Numbered from the stretch's first letter, positions 1 to 12,715 are shown. The stretch: DNA of 64,000 nt from Dama dama (GCF_033118175.1 NC_083703.1:81026501-81090500); one strand, 5' to 3'. A program made the numbers and translations. Notes: generated by a model from the sequence alone, not told the origin.

Positions 1-393
1 GATTTCTAGGAGGACTTCACTCTCTGTTTTTTAAAAAATTTTTTTATCACTTACAAAAGTGTATTAAAGGCTAAGAGGAGGAGGGGGTGCAGGAATGAAA
101 GTGGGAATTCATACATCAAAGTTTTTTTGGGCTCCAAGAAATTCTGCTATTGCTGGTTATGTTAGCCAGTGACATGCCTGTTCTTCCCAGAGGAAGGGAG
201 AGCCCCCTGGCTCCTTGAGGGTATAAACACAGTATACAGAGTTAGTGTTTTCTTAGACCATGGCTCCTAAAGTTAAGCCAACTATTGTGCATCTGGTGTT
301 CAAAGGCATAGTCACCTTTCTACTCCAGAGTAACCTTACATGAATGTCTAAGGAGACCTAAAAAAGAACTGACTTGTCAGTCTGGTTTATAAA

Positions 394-600
394 GGGCTTC
401 CCTGGTGACTCAGTCGTAAAGAATCTGCCTGCAGTGCACGAGACCTGGGTTCACTCTCTGGGTGGGGAAGATCTCCTGGAGGAGGGAATGGCTACCCACT
501 CCAGTACTCTTGCCTGGAGAATCCCATGGACAGAGGAGCCTGGCGGGCTACATTCCATGGAGTCATAAAGAGTTGGACACGACTGAACGGCTAACACTTT
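394..600 (+). mobile_element. Bov-tA SINE
   Basis: tRNA-Glu-like head (GGGCTTCCCTGGTGACTCAG) followed by the BovA body ending GTTGGACACGACTGAACGGC. Confidence 0.9.
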
Positions 601-611
601 CACATTTTCCC

Positions 612-2300
612 CCCCCTGGTTTGTAATGGTAAACAACTGGATATGCATGAAATGGCCAGTTAACAAAGAATGCATTCTGGATTGTGTATGTGCCTCAAGT
701 ATATGATCAGTCGGATTCTTACCTGGGACTTTGGTTAGAGGTATTAGGAAAGGTGTGTGTGCACATGTGTTTACTTTGGACTCACCAGCCATGAGGATTA
801 TTTAGGCCTGAAGCTAGAGATGATCACTGTACAGTCATATGGAAAGAGTCTACCCGAAATTGACAACAACACAGAGGAAAAGAGAGCCAAGAAATGGAGA
901 GTGACACGCTCCTGCTAACCACATTTGACGCCTGGATCCAGCTATGCCTGAAGTCAGAAGTAAATTTGGATGTGTCAGTTATGACAATGATGAATTCCTT
1001 TTTATTCCTAAAGCAGATTGACAGATGCTGCTGTTGCTTGCAGCTGCAGTGGTCTTGCTATTACACCCTCCTCCATCTGATCTGAACTCTAAATGGATAG
1101 GTGAGTACTTATCTTGGTTAGTAACCAAATTCTGCAACAGAGGAAATCCACTAATCCAAGAATTAACTGCTAAGGATAGACTTTCATTCTAAGAAATTGG
1201 GCTGCTTCAACCACGGTTTGTTCAAGGGGAAACAGAAAGATATTCTGATTGCTACTGATAGTCATTTTTGGCGTAAGTTAGGACCAGTCAATGCTATCCA
1301 ACATTGATATCTGTGTTGATTACAAAGAATTTCTTAAACAATCAGTTTTCATCCCAGAAATATACACTCACCCTTTGAGTCATGGGTTGACTAATCATTG
1401 TTTCTGCCACTTTGGGCGGCTGTTCACCCAGACTTTGAGTTTATGACAAACACACACTCCCAAATATCTACCCCCAGTGGGCCTCTACGTAATGCTCTGG
1501 CACGTGGGATGTTGCCTTGTAATCTTGAGGCCTGAGCATAACCAGGCACCCACTTCCCACGGCTGCCCACTGAATGAGTGCTGGTTTCATCACCAGGGGA
1601 ACAGGTCTTTGACTTGTTTTTCTTGTAAAGATAATGCTTCACGCCAAGTCATCCACAGCGTGCAACCAGGGACGAGGCTGAGATGTCTAGAGATGCAAAA
1701 GGGAAATTGTGTAAGCCAGTTGCATAACCATCACCTCCTGTTAGAGCTTGTGCCTGAGAAGACTATCTGTCTTCTCAGCCTTCCAGAGAGTTGTGTGCCC
1801 CCTGGGAGCGAGTTTGATAGGACTTTACTTGAAGAATGTGGACACTAAACAGGTATGGGACTTGGGACCACAGAGAGTCTGGGAGAGGCCCAGCCTGTGC
1901 CTACTTGATGAGGCTTCGAGCATCTCAAGAAATAATGATGAAGAACTGACAAAGGCCACCAAAAATTAGGGAATATTTTCAATGTCTACAGTGAATGAAA
2001 TAAGAACTTGAGTAGACACACTGATTACTGTCCACCACAATGACACTGCACTGTGTAGAGCATTATAGGATTTAAAAGACACGGCATCTTAGAATGAACT
2101 ACAGCCAGCATGGTCTGTGGATGGGACACAGGTGGTGTTCAAACGTCCCTTAGATGCCTCACTCCAGCTCTCCTACATGACATTAAAAATAATTTTTAAA
2201 ATTAAGATTAAGAATGCTTCAGTTGTGTCTTGTGCCTCTTGCCTCCTTAGGCCTGGAAGTGAGAGCGGGGAGAAGCGGCAGGACTGTCACTTGATGGGAA
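612..2300. other. Intergenic, nothing recognised
   Basis: Short open frames only, with no splice-supported or homologous coding sequence and no repeat that I could identify. Confidence 0.6.
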
Positions 2301-2304
2301 CCCA

Positions 2305-2425
2305 GAAGAATCCAACGCAAGCTTTGTGGCTTTGTCCCAACCAGCTGTGTGATCTTGGGGAAGTCATTTAACCTCCCTGGATTTCCCCATCTATGAAAAA
2401 GCCCTGGATGAGGGCCTTACAAGTT
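2305..2425 (+). repeat. MIR SINE remnant
   Basis: CCAGCTGTGTGATCTTGGGG followed by TCATTTAACCTCCCTGGATT, the MIR core. Confidence 0.75.
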
Positions 2426-2567
2426 CCCTCTAAAGTTTTATGGTTACACCAGTTTCTTGCGACGAGTCTAAGTACGAGTCTAAGTACTAGGGGCAGGAGA
2501 AAAAATAAGACAACATTCCACACAGATTCAGCCTTTGCCAGTGGGGTGGGTGATAAGGATCAGGAGG

Positions 2568-2592
2568 AGTGTGTGTGTGTGTGTGTGTGTGT
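2568..2592. repeat. (GT)n microsatellite
   Basis: About 12 GT units. Confidence 0.95.
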
Positions 2593-2934
2593 TGACAGCC
2601 TGCAAAAAAAGATACTCTGCAAAACTGACACTATACTAAGAGGGTAAATGTGATGACGAAAAACTCAGCAATGAAAGGAGATGGAGCGTCTGGGAAGGCT
2701 CTTTGAACGACCACTGCTTTCCCAGCTAATCTGGTATTCTTTTAGCCAGACACTAAGAACAGACGTGCCATAGAGGTGGGCAGAGGGCTCGGTGGGCAGA
2801 GGGGCCACTGAAGGACCTAACGATTCAGGAAATGACTCCTCGGTGAGTCAAGAACAGAAGGCAAAGAAGAGAAAGGAGAGCAGCGATGATCAGAACTGGA
2901 TTTCTGCAGCACTTCTGAGCCTGCCATCAGGCAG

Positions 2935-3045
2935 GTCTGGATTTGAATCCCAACTCTGATCACTTATCAGCTGTGTAACCTTTTATCCCCTCTCTGCTCT
3001 GATCTTCAGTCTGATCTGTAAGAGGAGACCCTGCCCTGTAAGGGT
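2935..3045 (+). repeat. MIR SINE remnant
   Basis: TCTGGATTTGAATCCCAACT followed by ATCAGCTGTGTAACC, the MIR core. Confidence 0.72.
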
Positions 3046-3454
3046 GAAATGGAATCATGCCTCCGAAGAACTTAAGCCCAGGACTGGGCACATTAATATT
3101 AATATGTGCCCAGCCTATAATTAGTACAGTGCTTGCTAATATTTGCTGAGCATCAACCAAGTCATACTTAATACGATGACCTCCTCGCGCCTTCCCCCAA
3201 ACAAATCTATGGGGCAGGCACTGCGATGACCCCACTTTACAGGTGAGGAGGCCAGGCTCAGCACCCGGTCACCACGCGGACGTTAGTCATCATTATTGTC
3301 TGTCCTCTGGCGACAGCAGAGAAGGTTATGGCGACCCAGCAGCTCCACAAGAGTGTGGGTGCAGACAGGCAACGGCTGCTGAGGCTGGCACTTTCTGGGG
3401 GTGGAAAATGAAGAAATATCACCCTTGATAGTAGTACGTTTCTTTCTTCATCCA

Positions 3455-4800
3455 ACATGCTTATTTATGTTTTATTGGGGCATCATACACATAATGCAAT
3501 GCGCCCGTGTTAATCTTGATTTGCATTCTGACCAAGACACACAGCCCTCTAACCGTCACGGCGGCCTTTAGCCAGCACTGACCTGCTTTCTGTTGCTAAA
3601 GCTTTGCCTTTCCTAGAATTTCATATAAATGATTACATACTTTTACTGAACACGTTTTTGAGCTTCACCCTTGTTCTCGAGTGTATTAGTAATCCCTCCC
3701 CTTATTCTGCTGTGTAATATTCTATTATAGGGAGGTACTACAATTTGTTTATTCACTCATCAGTGAATGGACACTCGGGTTATTTCCAGTTCAGGGCTAT
3801 TATAAAGAGAACTGCTATGAAAGACGGAGCACACGTTTTTGTATAGGTGCATGATTTTATTTCTCCTTGGTAACACCTTGGAGTGTGATTGCTGGGTCGT
3901 AAGCTAAGTGTACGTTTCACTTTATAAGAATCAGCAAACCATTAGACGATGTGGCCACACCGTTTTGCATTCCTGTCAGCCCTGTAGGGAATGTCCAACT
4001 GCTCTGCATCTTTGCTGACCACTGGATTATCAATCTTTAAAATTTTAGCCATTTTAGCAGGTGTGTGGTAATACATCATTGTGGTTTTAATGTATATTTC
4101 CTAATGACTAATGATGCTTAGTATCTGTACATGTGTTTATTTGATGTTGTTATATCTTCTTCGGTGAAGTGTCTACTCAAACATTTTTCCCATTGGGGAA
4201 AAAAATGTCTTCTTACTACTTATATATCTAGAATACAGGCATTCTTTATGTGTTCTAGATTCAAGTCTTTCCTCAGATATATGTTTTGCAAATATTTTCC
4301 CCATTTGTGACTTGCTTTTTTATTTTCTTAGTAGGGTCTTTTGAATATCAAGTTTTTAATTTTTACGAGGATTAATTTATCAAATTTTTCTCTTTTATAG
4401 GAAGGATTTTGTGCCCCAAGGAATATTTGCCTAACCCAAGGTTGTAAAGACTTTTCTCCTAAAAGTTTTATAAATTTCTCTCTCATGTTTAGGTCTATTA
4501 GCTCTTTGGTCCATTTTAGATTAATTTTTTATGTATACTATGAGGAAAGGGTCAAAGTTCATTATTATTTTCATATGGATATCCAATTGTTCTAGCATCA
4601 TTTGTCAAAAAGACTACCACTTTCCCATTAAATTAAGTTGATGCCTTTTTATAAATCAACTGACCATATTTATCTGGGCGTTTCTCTGGATGTCCCATTA
4701 ATCTACAAGTCTCTTCTTATATCAATAAAAATCTTGTCTTGGTTACTGTGGCTTTAATAGTAAGTCTTGAATTCAGGTACTTGAAGTCTTCCACTTTTGT
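3455..4800 (-). mobile_element. Old L1 3' fragment
   Basis: The plus-strand sequence is the reverse complement of a decayed L1 ORF2 end and 3' region, with phrases such as GTGATTGCTGGGTCGTAAG and CTTTGGTCCATTTTAGAT. No open frame is preserved, so it is much older than the L1 at 7343-9590. Confidence 0.75.
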
Positions 4801-4805
4801 TCTTC

Positions 4806-5950
4806 TTTCCTGCACTCACTTATGGAGTGCCAACTGTGTATCCAGTCCTGCTCATTTGTTCACCGATTCATTCAAGAAAGATTTTAGAGTGACCATTATA
4901 CCACGCTTGCTTTAGCTGCCAGGATTTGGTGGTGATAAAAAAAACACACAAACTTTCTGCCCTCATGGAGTTTACAATCCATTGGAGGTTTGGGGTTGGC
5001 AAGTTGGACTGGTGACCAGAAAAATATGTAGATTGTATTGTCAGATATATACGCGGTGTGTGTGGTCAGACAGTAATAAATGCTATGAAGAAAAATAAAG
5101 CAGGAGGAACTTGTGGACATGGTGGGTGAGGGGAGAAGAGGGTGGGAGGAACTGAAGGAGTAGCCCTGACATAAACACTATCATAATCCGCCTGCGGTGC
5201 AGGAGACCCAGGTTCGATCCCTGGCTTGGGAAGATCCCCTGGAGAAGGGAAAGGCAGCCCACGTCAGTATTCTGGCCTGGAGAAGTCCATGGACTGTATG
5301 GGGTCGCAGAGAGTCGGACAGGACTGAGCAGCTTTCAGTTTCGCTTCAGTTCGTGTAAACTGGAAGCTAGTGGGAAGCTGCTCTCTAACCCCGGGGGCTC
5401 AGTTCTCCGCTATGTGATGGCGCAGAGGGGTGGGAGGGGGAGAATGGAAGGGAGGCTCCGGAGGGAGCGGATATGTGTGCTTAAAGCTGATTCATGTTGT
5501 TGAATGGCAGAAATGAACACAGCACTGTAAAGCAATTATACTCCAATTAAATAAATGATAAATATTTAAGCTAGAGAAAAACACAAAGCACAGGAAAGAA
5601 TAGTGATGGAAGAACGCTCTGAGGGAAGAACTCTCTGAGAACCCCAAAAGAAGTGTGGGGTTGAGTCATGAACACGGTCTCTTTAGGGTAGAAGAGAAAA
5701 GAAGGGCCCAGAAGCTGAGCAGAGTGGGCAGCGTTTAGCTAAGTTTTCTCTAGTGTATTTGTAAGGATTTTTAAAGTAAATCCACTTAGTGGTCATTTCC
5801 ATGATAAATAGAGCTGGCGACAGCTGAGTTGAGACTGAAACAATCTCAGAAGACGGATGCTGTTATGTGAAGAACTGGATAAGAGTTTTCTAGGAACAGG
5901 AACAGCATGTGCAGTGGCCCTGAGGCCAGAAAGCCCTCAGCATCTTCTAG
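4806..5950 (+). repeat. Old MIR/L2-like interspersed sequence, interrupted
   Basis: Phrases such as CTGCCCTCATGGAGTTTACA (4958) and GCAGTGGCCCTGAGGCCAGA (5912) are typical of ancient mammalian-wide repeats. The Bov-tA at 5185-5345 splits it. Family assignment is uncertain. Confidence 0.45.
5185..5345 (+). mobile_element. Bov-tA SINE, 5' truncated
   Basis: Starts inside the tRNA-like part (CCGCCTGCGGTGCAGGAGAC) and continues through the BovA body to GAGTCGGACAGGACTGAGCA. Confidence 0.88.
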
Positions 5951-6010
5951 AAATCAGGTTAATATAGGGGAGTCTGTGAGATGAAGCCTGACAAATAAAA
6001 GAGACCAGGA

Positions 6011-6134
6011 AATTCCCTGGTGATTCAGTGCTTAAGACTCCACATTTCTACTGCTGGGGGCCTATGTTTGATCCCTGGTTGGGGAACTAAGATCCTGGAA
6101 GCTGAGTGGTACCACCAAAAAAAAAAAAAAAAGA
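6011..6134 (+). mobile_element. CHR-type tRNA-derived SINE
   Basis: TTCCCTGGTGATTCAGTGCT head, TTTGATCCCTGGTTGGGGAA B-box region and a poly(A) tail at 6117-6134. Confidence 0.75.
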
Positions 6135-6194
6135 AAAGACACAATACCTATAGGTGTAGGTATAAGTATAGTGAAGGTGTAGGTGCCCAAGTGT

Positions 6195-6403
6195 GTGCCC
6201 AAGTGTGTGCACTAAGTTGCTTCACTCAGCTCTGACTTTTTGCTTCCCTGTGGGCTGTAGCCCACCAGGCTCCTCTGTCCATGGGATTCTCCAGGCAAGA
6301 ACACTGGGGTGGCGTGCCGTGCCCCCCTCCCAGGATTGAATCCACGTCTCTCATGTCTCGTGCGTTGGCAGGATTCTTTCCTCTAGTGCCACTTAGGAAG
6401 CCC
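6195..6403 (-). mobile_element. Bov-tA SINE
   Basis: Reverse-complement BovA body (CCACCAGGCTCCTCTGTCCA) ending at the tRNA-like head CACTTAGGAAGCCC. Confidence 0.87.
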
Positions 6404-7342
6404 ATAGGGCTTCATCAGCCAGAGGTTAAGAGTTTGGATTTTATTCTATAGGGCAGTGACACCATCGGGGAGCTTTAAATAGAGGGAGTGTTTCTGTATG
6501 TCAGTGTAACTTAGTGGCTTGTATTTTGGAAACTTCAAGTCCTGAGAAGCCGTTGGGGTGTGGCTGTACTGTCTGGCAGCTTCCGGTAAACCCCGTAATC
6601 TGGGAGAGTTTATGAAAACGTTTAGGAATGAACCTCACATTTTGACTGTCGAATTATCTTGAGTGCACGCAGGGATGCTTCATTTTATTAGTATGAAGTG
6701 TGAGCTTTGATATATGGGGTGTGCACGTGTGTGTTCGTGTATGCGTGTGTTTGGAATTCTTAATCTTCGTGAGTCATGAAGTGTATTTCCACATTTCAAC
6801 TAAATGAATGCTGTTTATTTTTATAGTCTTTCTCTGTCTCCAACTTTTAAACTACCTTTAATTTGAAAATAATTTTAATTTATCCACCAAGTTGCAAATA
6901 GAGAAATAATGTAGATTACCTTTCTCCTTTTATATATTTACCTATTAACATTATTAACATTTTACTCCATTTGCTTGTTTGGTCTCTCTCCACATGCACA
7001 CACACACACACAATTTCTTCCTAAACCATCCGTCACTGTTACATTCATCATGGCCCTTGATTCTCAAATACTCCAAGTATGTATTTGCTAAGAATGGGGA
7101 TTCTCTCTTACACAGCCACAATAGATATTAAAAGTTAATACATTTATCCTGATGTAACAGTTTAATTTACCATCCAGATTCCAGTTTTTATCTGTTAGCC
7201 TTATACTGTTCCTTTTGACATTTCCCTTCCGGTACAGGCTCCTGTCTCGGGGCAGGGTGTGCATTTAATTGTCATGTTTTGTTTTGTTTTTTTTAGCCTC
7301 CTTGGACCTGGAACATTTCCACAGCTTCTCTTTGTCTTTTGT

Positions 7343-9590
7343 GAGATTAGCATTTTTTTTTTTTTTTTGGGGGGGGGCATTAAGAAACTTTATTATTTAC
7401 TTTGATTTCAGTATAACTATTTTTCAATTTCAGACTATTTTCCAAAGTACATAGGAGGATTTTGACTAATTCATACATATTAAAATTTCCCTATGACTTT
7501 ATTTATTTATTTATTTATTTTAATTTTTTTATTAGTTGGAGGCTAATTACTTCACAACATTTCAGTGGATTTTGTCATACATTGATATGAATCAGCCATA
7601 GATTTACACGTATTCCCCATCCTGATCCCCCCTCCCACCTCCCTCTCCACCCGATTCCTCTGGGTCTTCCCAGTGCACCAGGCCTGAGCACTTGTCTCAT
7701 GCATCCCACCTGGGCTGGTGATCTGTTTCACCATAGATAGTATACATGCTGTTCTTTTGAAACATCCCACCCTCACCTTCTCCCACAGAGTTCAAAAGTC
7801 TGTTCTGTACTTCTGTGTCTCTTTTTCTGTTTTGCATATAGGGTTATCGTTACCATCTTTCTAAATTCCATATATATGTGTTAGTATGCTGTAATGTTCT
7901 TTATCTTTCTGGCTTACTTCACTCTGTATAATGGGCTCCAGTTTCATCCATCTCATTAAGACTGATTCAAATGAATTCTTTTTAATGGCTGAGTAATATT
8001 CCATGGTGTATATGTACCAGAGCTTCCTTATCCATTCATCTGCTGATGGGCATCTAGGTTGTTTCCATGTCCTGGCTATTATAAACAGTGCTGCGAGGAA
8101 CATTGGGGTGCACGTGTCTCTTTCAGATCTGGTTTCCTCAGTGTGTATGCCCAGAAGTGGGATTGCTGGGTCATATGGCAGTTCTATTTCCAGTTTTTTA
8201 AGGAATCTCCACACTGTTTTCCATAGTGGCTGTACTAGTTTGCATTCCCACCAACAGTGTAAGAGGGTTCCCTTTTCTCCACACCCTCTCCAGAATTTAT
8301 TGCTTGTAGACTTTTGGATAGCAGCCATCCTGACTGGCGTGTAATGGTACCTCATTGTGGTTTTGATTTGCATTTCTCTAATGATGAGTGATGTTGAGCA
8401 TCTTTTCATGTGTTTGTTAGCCATCTGTATGTCTTCTTTGGAGAAATGTCTGTTTAGTTCTTTGGCCCACTTTTTGATTGGGTCATTTATTTTTCTGGAA
8501 TTGAGCTTCAGGAGTTGCTTGTATATTTTTGAGATTAATCCTTTGTCTGTTTCTTCATTTGCTATTATTTTCTCCCAGTCTGAGGGCTGTCTTTTCACCT
8601 TACTTATAGTTTCCTTTGTAGTGCAAAAGCTTTTAAGTTTCATTAGGTCCCATTTGTTTAGTTTTGCTTTTATTTCCAATATTCTGGGAGGTGGGTCATA
8701 GAGGATCTTGCTGTGATTTATGTCGGAGAGGGTTTTGCCTATGTTCTCCTCTAGGAGTTTTATAGTTTCTGGTCTTACATTTAGATCTTTAATCCATTTT
8801 GAGTTTATTTTTGTGTATGGTGTTAGAAAGTGTTCTAGTTTCATTCTTTTACAAGTGGTTGACCAGTTTTCCCAGCACCACTTGTTAAAGAGGTTGTCTT
8901 TTTTCCATTGTATATCCTTGCCTCCTTTGTCGAAGATAAGGTGTCCATAGGTTCGTGGATTTATCTCTGGGCTTTCTATTCTGTTCCATTGATCTATATT
9001 TCTGTCTTTGTGCCAGTACCATACTGTCTTGATGACTGTGGCTTTGTAGTAGAGTCTGAAGTCAGGCAGGTTGATTCCTCCAGTTCCATTCTTCTTACTG
9101 AAGATTACTTTGGCTATTCGAGTTTTTTTGTATTTCCATACAAATTGTGAAATTATTCGGTCTAGTTCTGTGAAAAATACCGTTGGTAGCTTGATAGGGA
9201 TTGCATTGAATCTATAGATTGCTTTGGGTAGAATAGCCATTTTGACAATATTGATTCTTCCAATCCATGAACACGGTATGTTTCTCCATCTGTTTGTGTC
9301 CTCTTTGATTTCTTTCATCAGTGTTTTATAGTTTTCTATGTATAGGTCTTTTGTTTCTTTAGGTAGATATACTCCTAAGTATCTTATTCTTTTTGTTGCA
9401 ATGGTGAATGGTATTGTTTCCTTAATTTCTCTTTCTGTTTTTTCATTGTTAGTATATAGGAATGCAAGGGATTTCTGTGTGTTAATTTTATATCCTGCAA
9501 CTTTACTATATTCATTGATTAGCTCTAGTAATTTTCTGGATATAGTAAAGTTGCAGGATATAAAATTAACACACAGAGATTAGCATTTTT
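7343..9590 (-). mobile_element. Ruminant L1 (L1-BT type) insertion with target-site duplications
   Basis: The 15-bp direct repeat GAGATTAGCATTTTT occurs at 7343-7357 and 9576-9590. Inside, from right to left, are a short fold-back, the 3' part of ORF2, an L1 3' UTR ending near 7530, an A-rich tract (TTTATTTATT on plus), about 120 bp of other sequence with its own AATAAA (7394-7389 on minus) and a second poly(A) (poly(T) on plus, 7352-7368). The element is 5' truncated and on the minus strand. Confidence 0.88.
7861..9318 (-). pseudogene. L1 ORF2 C-terminal fragment (485 open codons)
   Basis: A long open frame from a 5'-truncated L1. The N-terminal endonuclease and the catalytic reverse transcriptase core are missing. 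What remains begins near the end of the RT domain (RWRNIPCSWIGRINIVKMAI) and covers the C-terminal segment, including a Cys-rich region (GCGEKGTLLHCWWECKLVQP) and the end SILTHIYGI. No stop or frameshift interrupts it, so the insertion is fairly young. It cannot be retrotransposition-competent because it lacks the 5' half. It is a repeat fragment, not a host gene. Confidence 0.93.
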
Positions 9591-9681
9591 GAAGACCGAA
9601 GTCCTTCCCCTGCCCTCTGCCCCACTGTAACAGAATGTTCCTCTAATTGTGATTGTCTGATTAGGTATAAGTTATGCATTC

Positions 9682-9815
9682 TTGTGGAGAAGGAAATGGC
9701 AACTCACTCCAGTATTCTTGCCTGGAAAATCCCACGGACGGAGGAGCCTGGTGGGCCACAGTCCATGGGGTCACAAAGAGTCGGACACGACAGAGCGACT
9801 TCACTTTCACTTTCT
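9682..9815 (+). mobile_element. BOV-A SINE monomer
   Basis: GAGAAGGAAATGGCAACTCA through GAGTCGGACACGACAGAGCG, without the tRNA-like head. Confidence 0.85.
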
Positions 9816-10089
9816 TTCACTATGCCTTCTTGGCTGCAGTAAGGCACACAGAGGATGCTGTATCCTTCTCAGGATGCCATCTCTGGAGACAGAGGATGTC
9901 CACCTGTCTGTCTTGGTGATGTTAAGTGCCCACAACTTTTCACCCGGTGTTTACGGATGACATGAGGTAGGGGAGAGGGGAAGAAAATTGAAATAACAAA
10001 GAGGTGGATGACTCAGCATTTGTTAAGTTCCCGAGTCATCTGTGTTGCTGATTTAACCACCCAAAGCAAGGCTTTGTATAATCACAAAG

Positions 10090-10126
10090 GACACACACAC
10101 ATACACACACACACACTCACACACCC
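10090..10126. repeat. (CA)n microsatellite, interrupted
   Basis: CA units broken by AT, CT and similar interruptions. Confidence 0.9.
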
Positions 10127-10354
10127 AAGTTCTGATCCACTTTGCATTTTTTTAGCTGCCACCAAAGTCCTGTTTCAGCACATGGAGCATTGAAAGAAAT
10201 AATGTGAAGGTATTTTCAAATTCTGCATTGAAGAGTCACATATAATAATTACTTATAAATATAATTATATAACAATTCCTTGGGTCTTAAACCAAGGAAG
10301 TGGTGCCATGGTTATGAGCTTTGTGGGTACCAGCCAAGCATGTGGATTAGCTTA

Positions 10355-10530
10355 AAGCAGTGGTTTTCAGTCCCATACATTAAGTTCTCCTGGGTGCATT
10401 TAACCCCAGTGCTGGGCACACCCCCACTCCGATCAACTGAATCAGAAGTTCTAAAAGTGGGGTTCACGGATGGAAGAATTCTAAAGTAAAGAGCCACCAG
10501 CTTAACGGTATGATTCTGGAGCTTCAATAA
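10355..10530 (+). mobile_element. MER5-type hAT DNA transposon remnant
   Basis: Begins AGCAGTGGTTTTCAGTCC and contains CAACTGAATCAGAAGTTCTA, as in MER5 elements. Confidence 0.65.
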
Positions 10531-10721
10531 TCCCCATAGGTCTTTAACTTTTGGTCAAGTGCTCCCTTTAATAGCTGAAGTATATTGAGCACCTACTGTG
10601 TGTCACAGACAGCCACAGATTTTGTTTACAGAGCATCCACTTTCCCTTCTATGGGAAAAAGCTCCCTGGTTTTCCTTTGGCCAATACCACCCCCACTTGC
10701 AGCTCATGTGGTTTTGGGGTT

Positions 10722-10994
10722 ATTGTTTAGCCGCTCAGTCATGTCTGACTCTGTGAGACTCCACAGACTGCAGCATGCCAGGCTTCCTTCCCTGTCTTTC
10801 ACCATCTCCCAGAGTTTGCTCAAACTCATGTCTGTTGAGTTGGTGATGTCATCCAACCATCTCATCCTCTGTCATCCCCTTTTCCTCCTGCCTTCAGTCT
10901 TTCCCAGCATCAGGGTCTTTTCCAATGAGTCACTTCTACACATCAGCTGGCCAAAGTATTGGAGCTTCAGCTTCAGCATCAGTCTTTCCAATGA
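10722..10994 (-). mobile_element. BovB LINE 3' fragment
   Basis: Reverse complement of the BovB 3' end, from the terminal GACTGAGCGGC region to the CCAATACTTTGGCC region. Adjacent to, and in the same orientation as, a longer BovB copy to the right. Confidence 0.8.
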
Positions 10995-12715
10995 ATTCAG
11001 TTCAGTTCAGTTGCTCAGTCGTGTCTAACTCTTTGAGATTCCATGGACTGCAGCACACCAGTCTTCCCTGTCCATCACCAACCACAGAGCTTACGCAAAC
11101 TCATGTCCATAGAGTCGGTGATGCTATCCAACCATCTCATCCTCTGTCATCCCCTTTTCCTCCTGCCCTCAATCTTTCCCAGCATCAGGGTCTTTTCAGA
11201 TGAGTCAGTTTTTCACATCAGGTGGCCAAAGTGTTGGAGCTTCAGCTTCAGCATCAGTCCTTCCAATGAATATTCAGGACTGATTTCCTTTAGGATGGAC
11301 TGGTTGGATCGCCTAGCAGCCCAAGGGACTCTCAAGAGTCTTCTCCAACACCACAGTTCAAAAGCATCAATTCTTCGACACTCAGCTTTCTTTATAGTCC
11401 AACTCTCACATCCATACATGACAACTGGAAAAACCATAGCTTTGACTAGATGGACCTTTATAAGCAGAATAATGTCTCTGCTTTTTAATACACTGTCTAG
11501 GTTTGTTATTGCTTTTTTTCCAAGGAGCAAGCATCTTTTAATTTCATGGCTGCAGTTACTGTCCACAGTGATCTTGGAGCCCCCAAAAATAAAGTGTTTC
11601 ACTGTTTCCATTGTCTCCCCATCTATTTGCCATGAAGTGATGGGACCAGATGCCATGATCTTTGTTTTTTGAATGAATTTTAAGCCCACTTTTTCACTCT
11701 GCTCTTTCACTTTCATCAAGGGGCTCTTTAATTCCTCTTCACTTTCTGCCATAACGTTGGTATCATCTGCACATCTGAGATTATGGATATTTCTCCTGGC
11801 AATCTTGATTCTAGCTTGTGCTTCATCCAGCCCGGCATATCACATGATGTACTCTGCACAGAAATTAAATAAGCAGGGTGACAATACACAGTCCTGATGT
11901 ACTCCTTTCCCAATTTGGAACCAGTCCATTGTTCCATGTCTGGTTCTAACTGTTGCTTCTTGACCTGCATACAGATTTCTCAGGAGGCAAGTCAGGTGAT
12001 CTGGTATTCCTGTCTCTTGAAGAATTTTCCAGTTTGTTGTGATCCATACAGTCAAAGGCTTTGGCATAGTCAATAAAGCAGAAGTAGATGTTTTTCTGGA
12101 ACTCTCTTGCTTTTTCAATGATCCAACGGATGTTGGCAACTTGATCTCTGGTTCCTCTGCTTTTTCTAAATTTAGCTTGAACATCTGGAAGTTCTCGGTT
12201 CACGTACTGTTGAAACCTGGCTTGGAGAATCTCGAGCATTACTTTGCTAGCATGTGAGATGAGTGCAATTGTGCAGTAATTTGAACATTATTTAGCCCTG
12301 CCCTTCTTTGGGATTGGAGTAAAATCTGACCTTTTCCAGTCGTGTGGCCACTGCTGAGTTTTCCAAATTTGCTTGCATATTAAGTGCAGCATTTTCACAG
12401 CATTATCTTTTAGGACTTGAAATAGCTCAGCTGGATTTCATCACCTCCAGTTTTGTTCATAATGATGCTTCCTAAGGCCCACTTCATTTCACATTCCAGG
12501 ATGTCTGGCTCTAGGTGAGCGATCACATCATCGTGGTTATCTGGGTCATGGAGATCTTTTTTGCATAGTCCTTCTGTGTATTCTTGCCACCTCTTCTTAA
12601 TATCTTCTGCATCTGTGAGGTCCATACCATTTCTGTTCTTTATTGAGCTCATCCTTGCATGAAATATTCCCTTGGTATCTCTAATTTTCTTGAAGAGATC
12701 TCTAGTCTTTCCCAT
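10995..12715 (-). mobile_element. BovB (RTE) LINE, 5' truncated, decayed
   Basis: The 3' end is marked by the CTGAA/TTCAG short repeats at 10996-11012. Translated pieces on the minus strand run from a linker (RDLFKKIRDTKGIFHARMSS, 12715-12410) through the reverse transcriptase (about 12240-11760) to the conserved tail (MVFPVVMYGCESWTIKKAE, near 11440). Frameshifts split the RT into at least three frames. The catalytic YADD box reads CADD (NLRCADDTNVMAES, near 11785-11745). The element is inactive. Confidence 0.9.

Noticed and set aside
7861..9318. 485-codon open frame as a host gene
   Set aside because: It is the C-terminal part of L1 ORF2, with target-site duplications around the element and a poly(A) tail.
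11213..11752. 179-codon open frame as a gene
   Set aside because: Conserved BovB tail (MVFPVVMYGCESWTIKKAE) and 3' structure identify a LINE.
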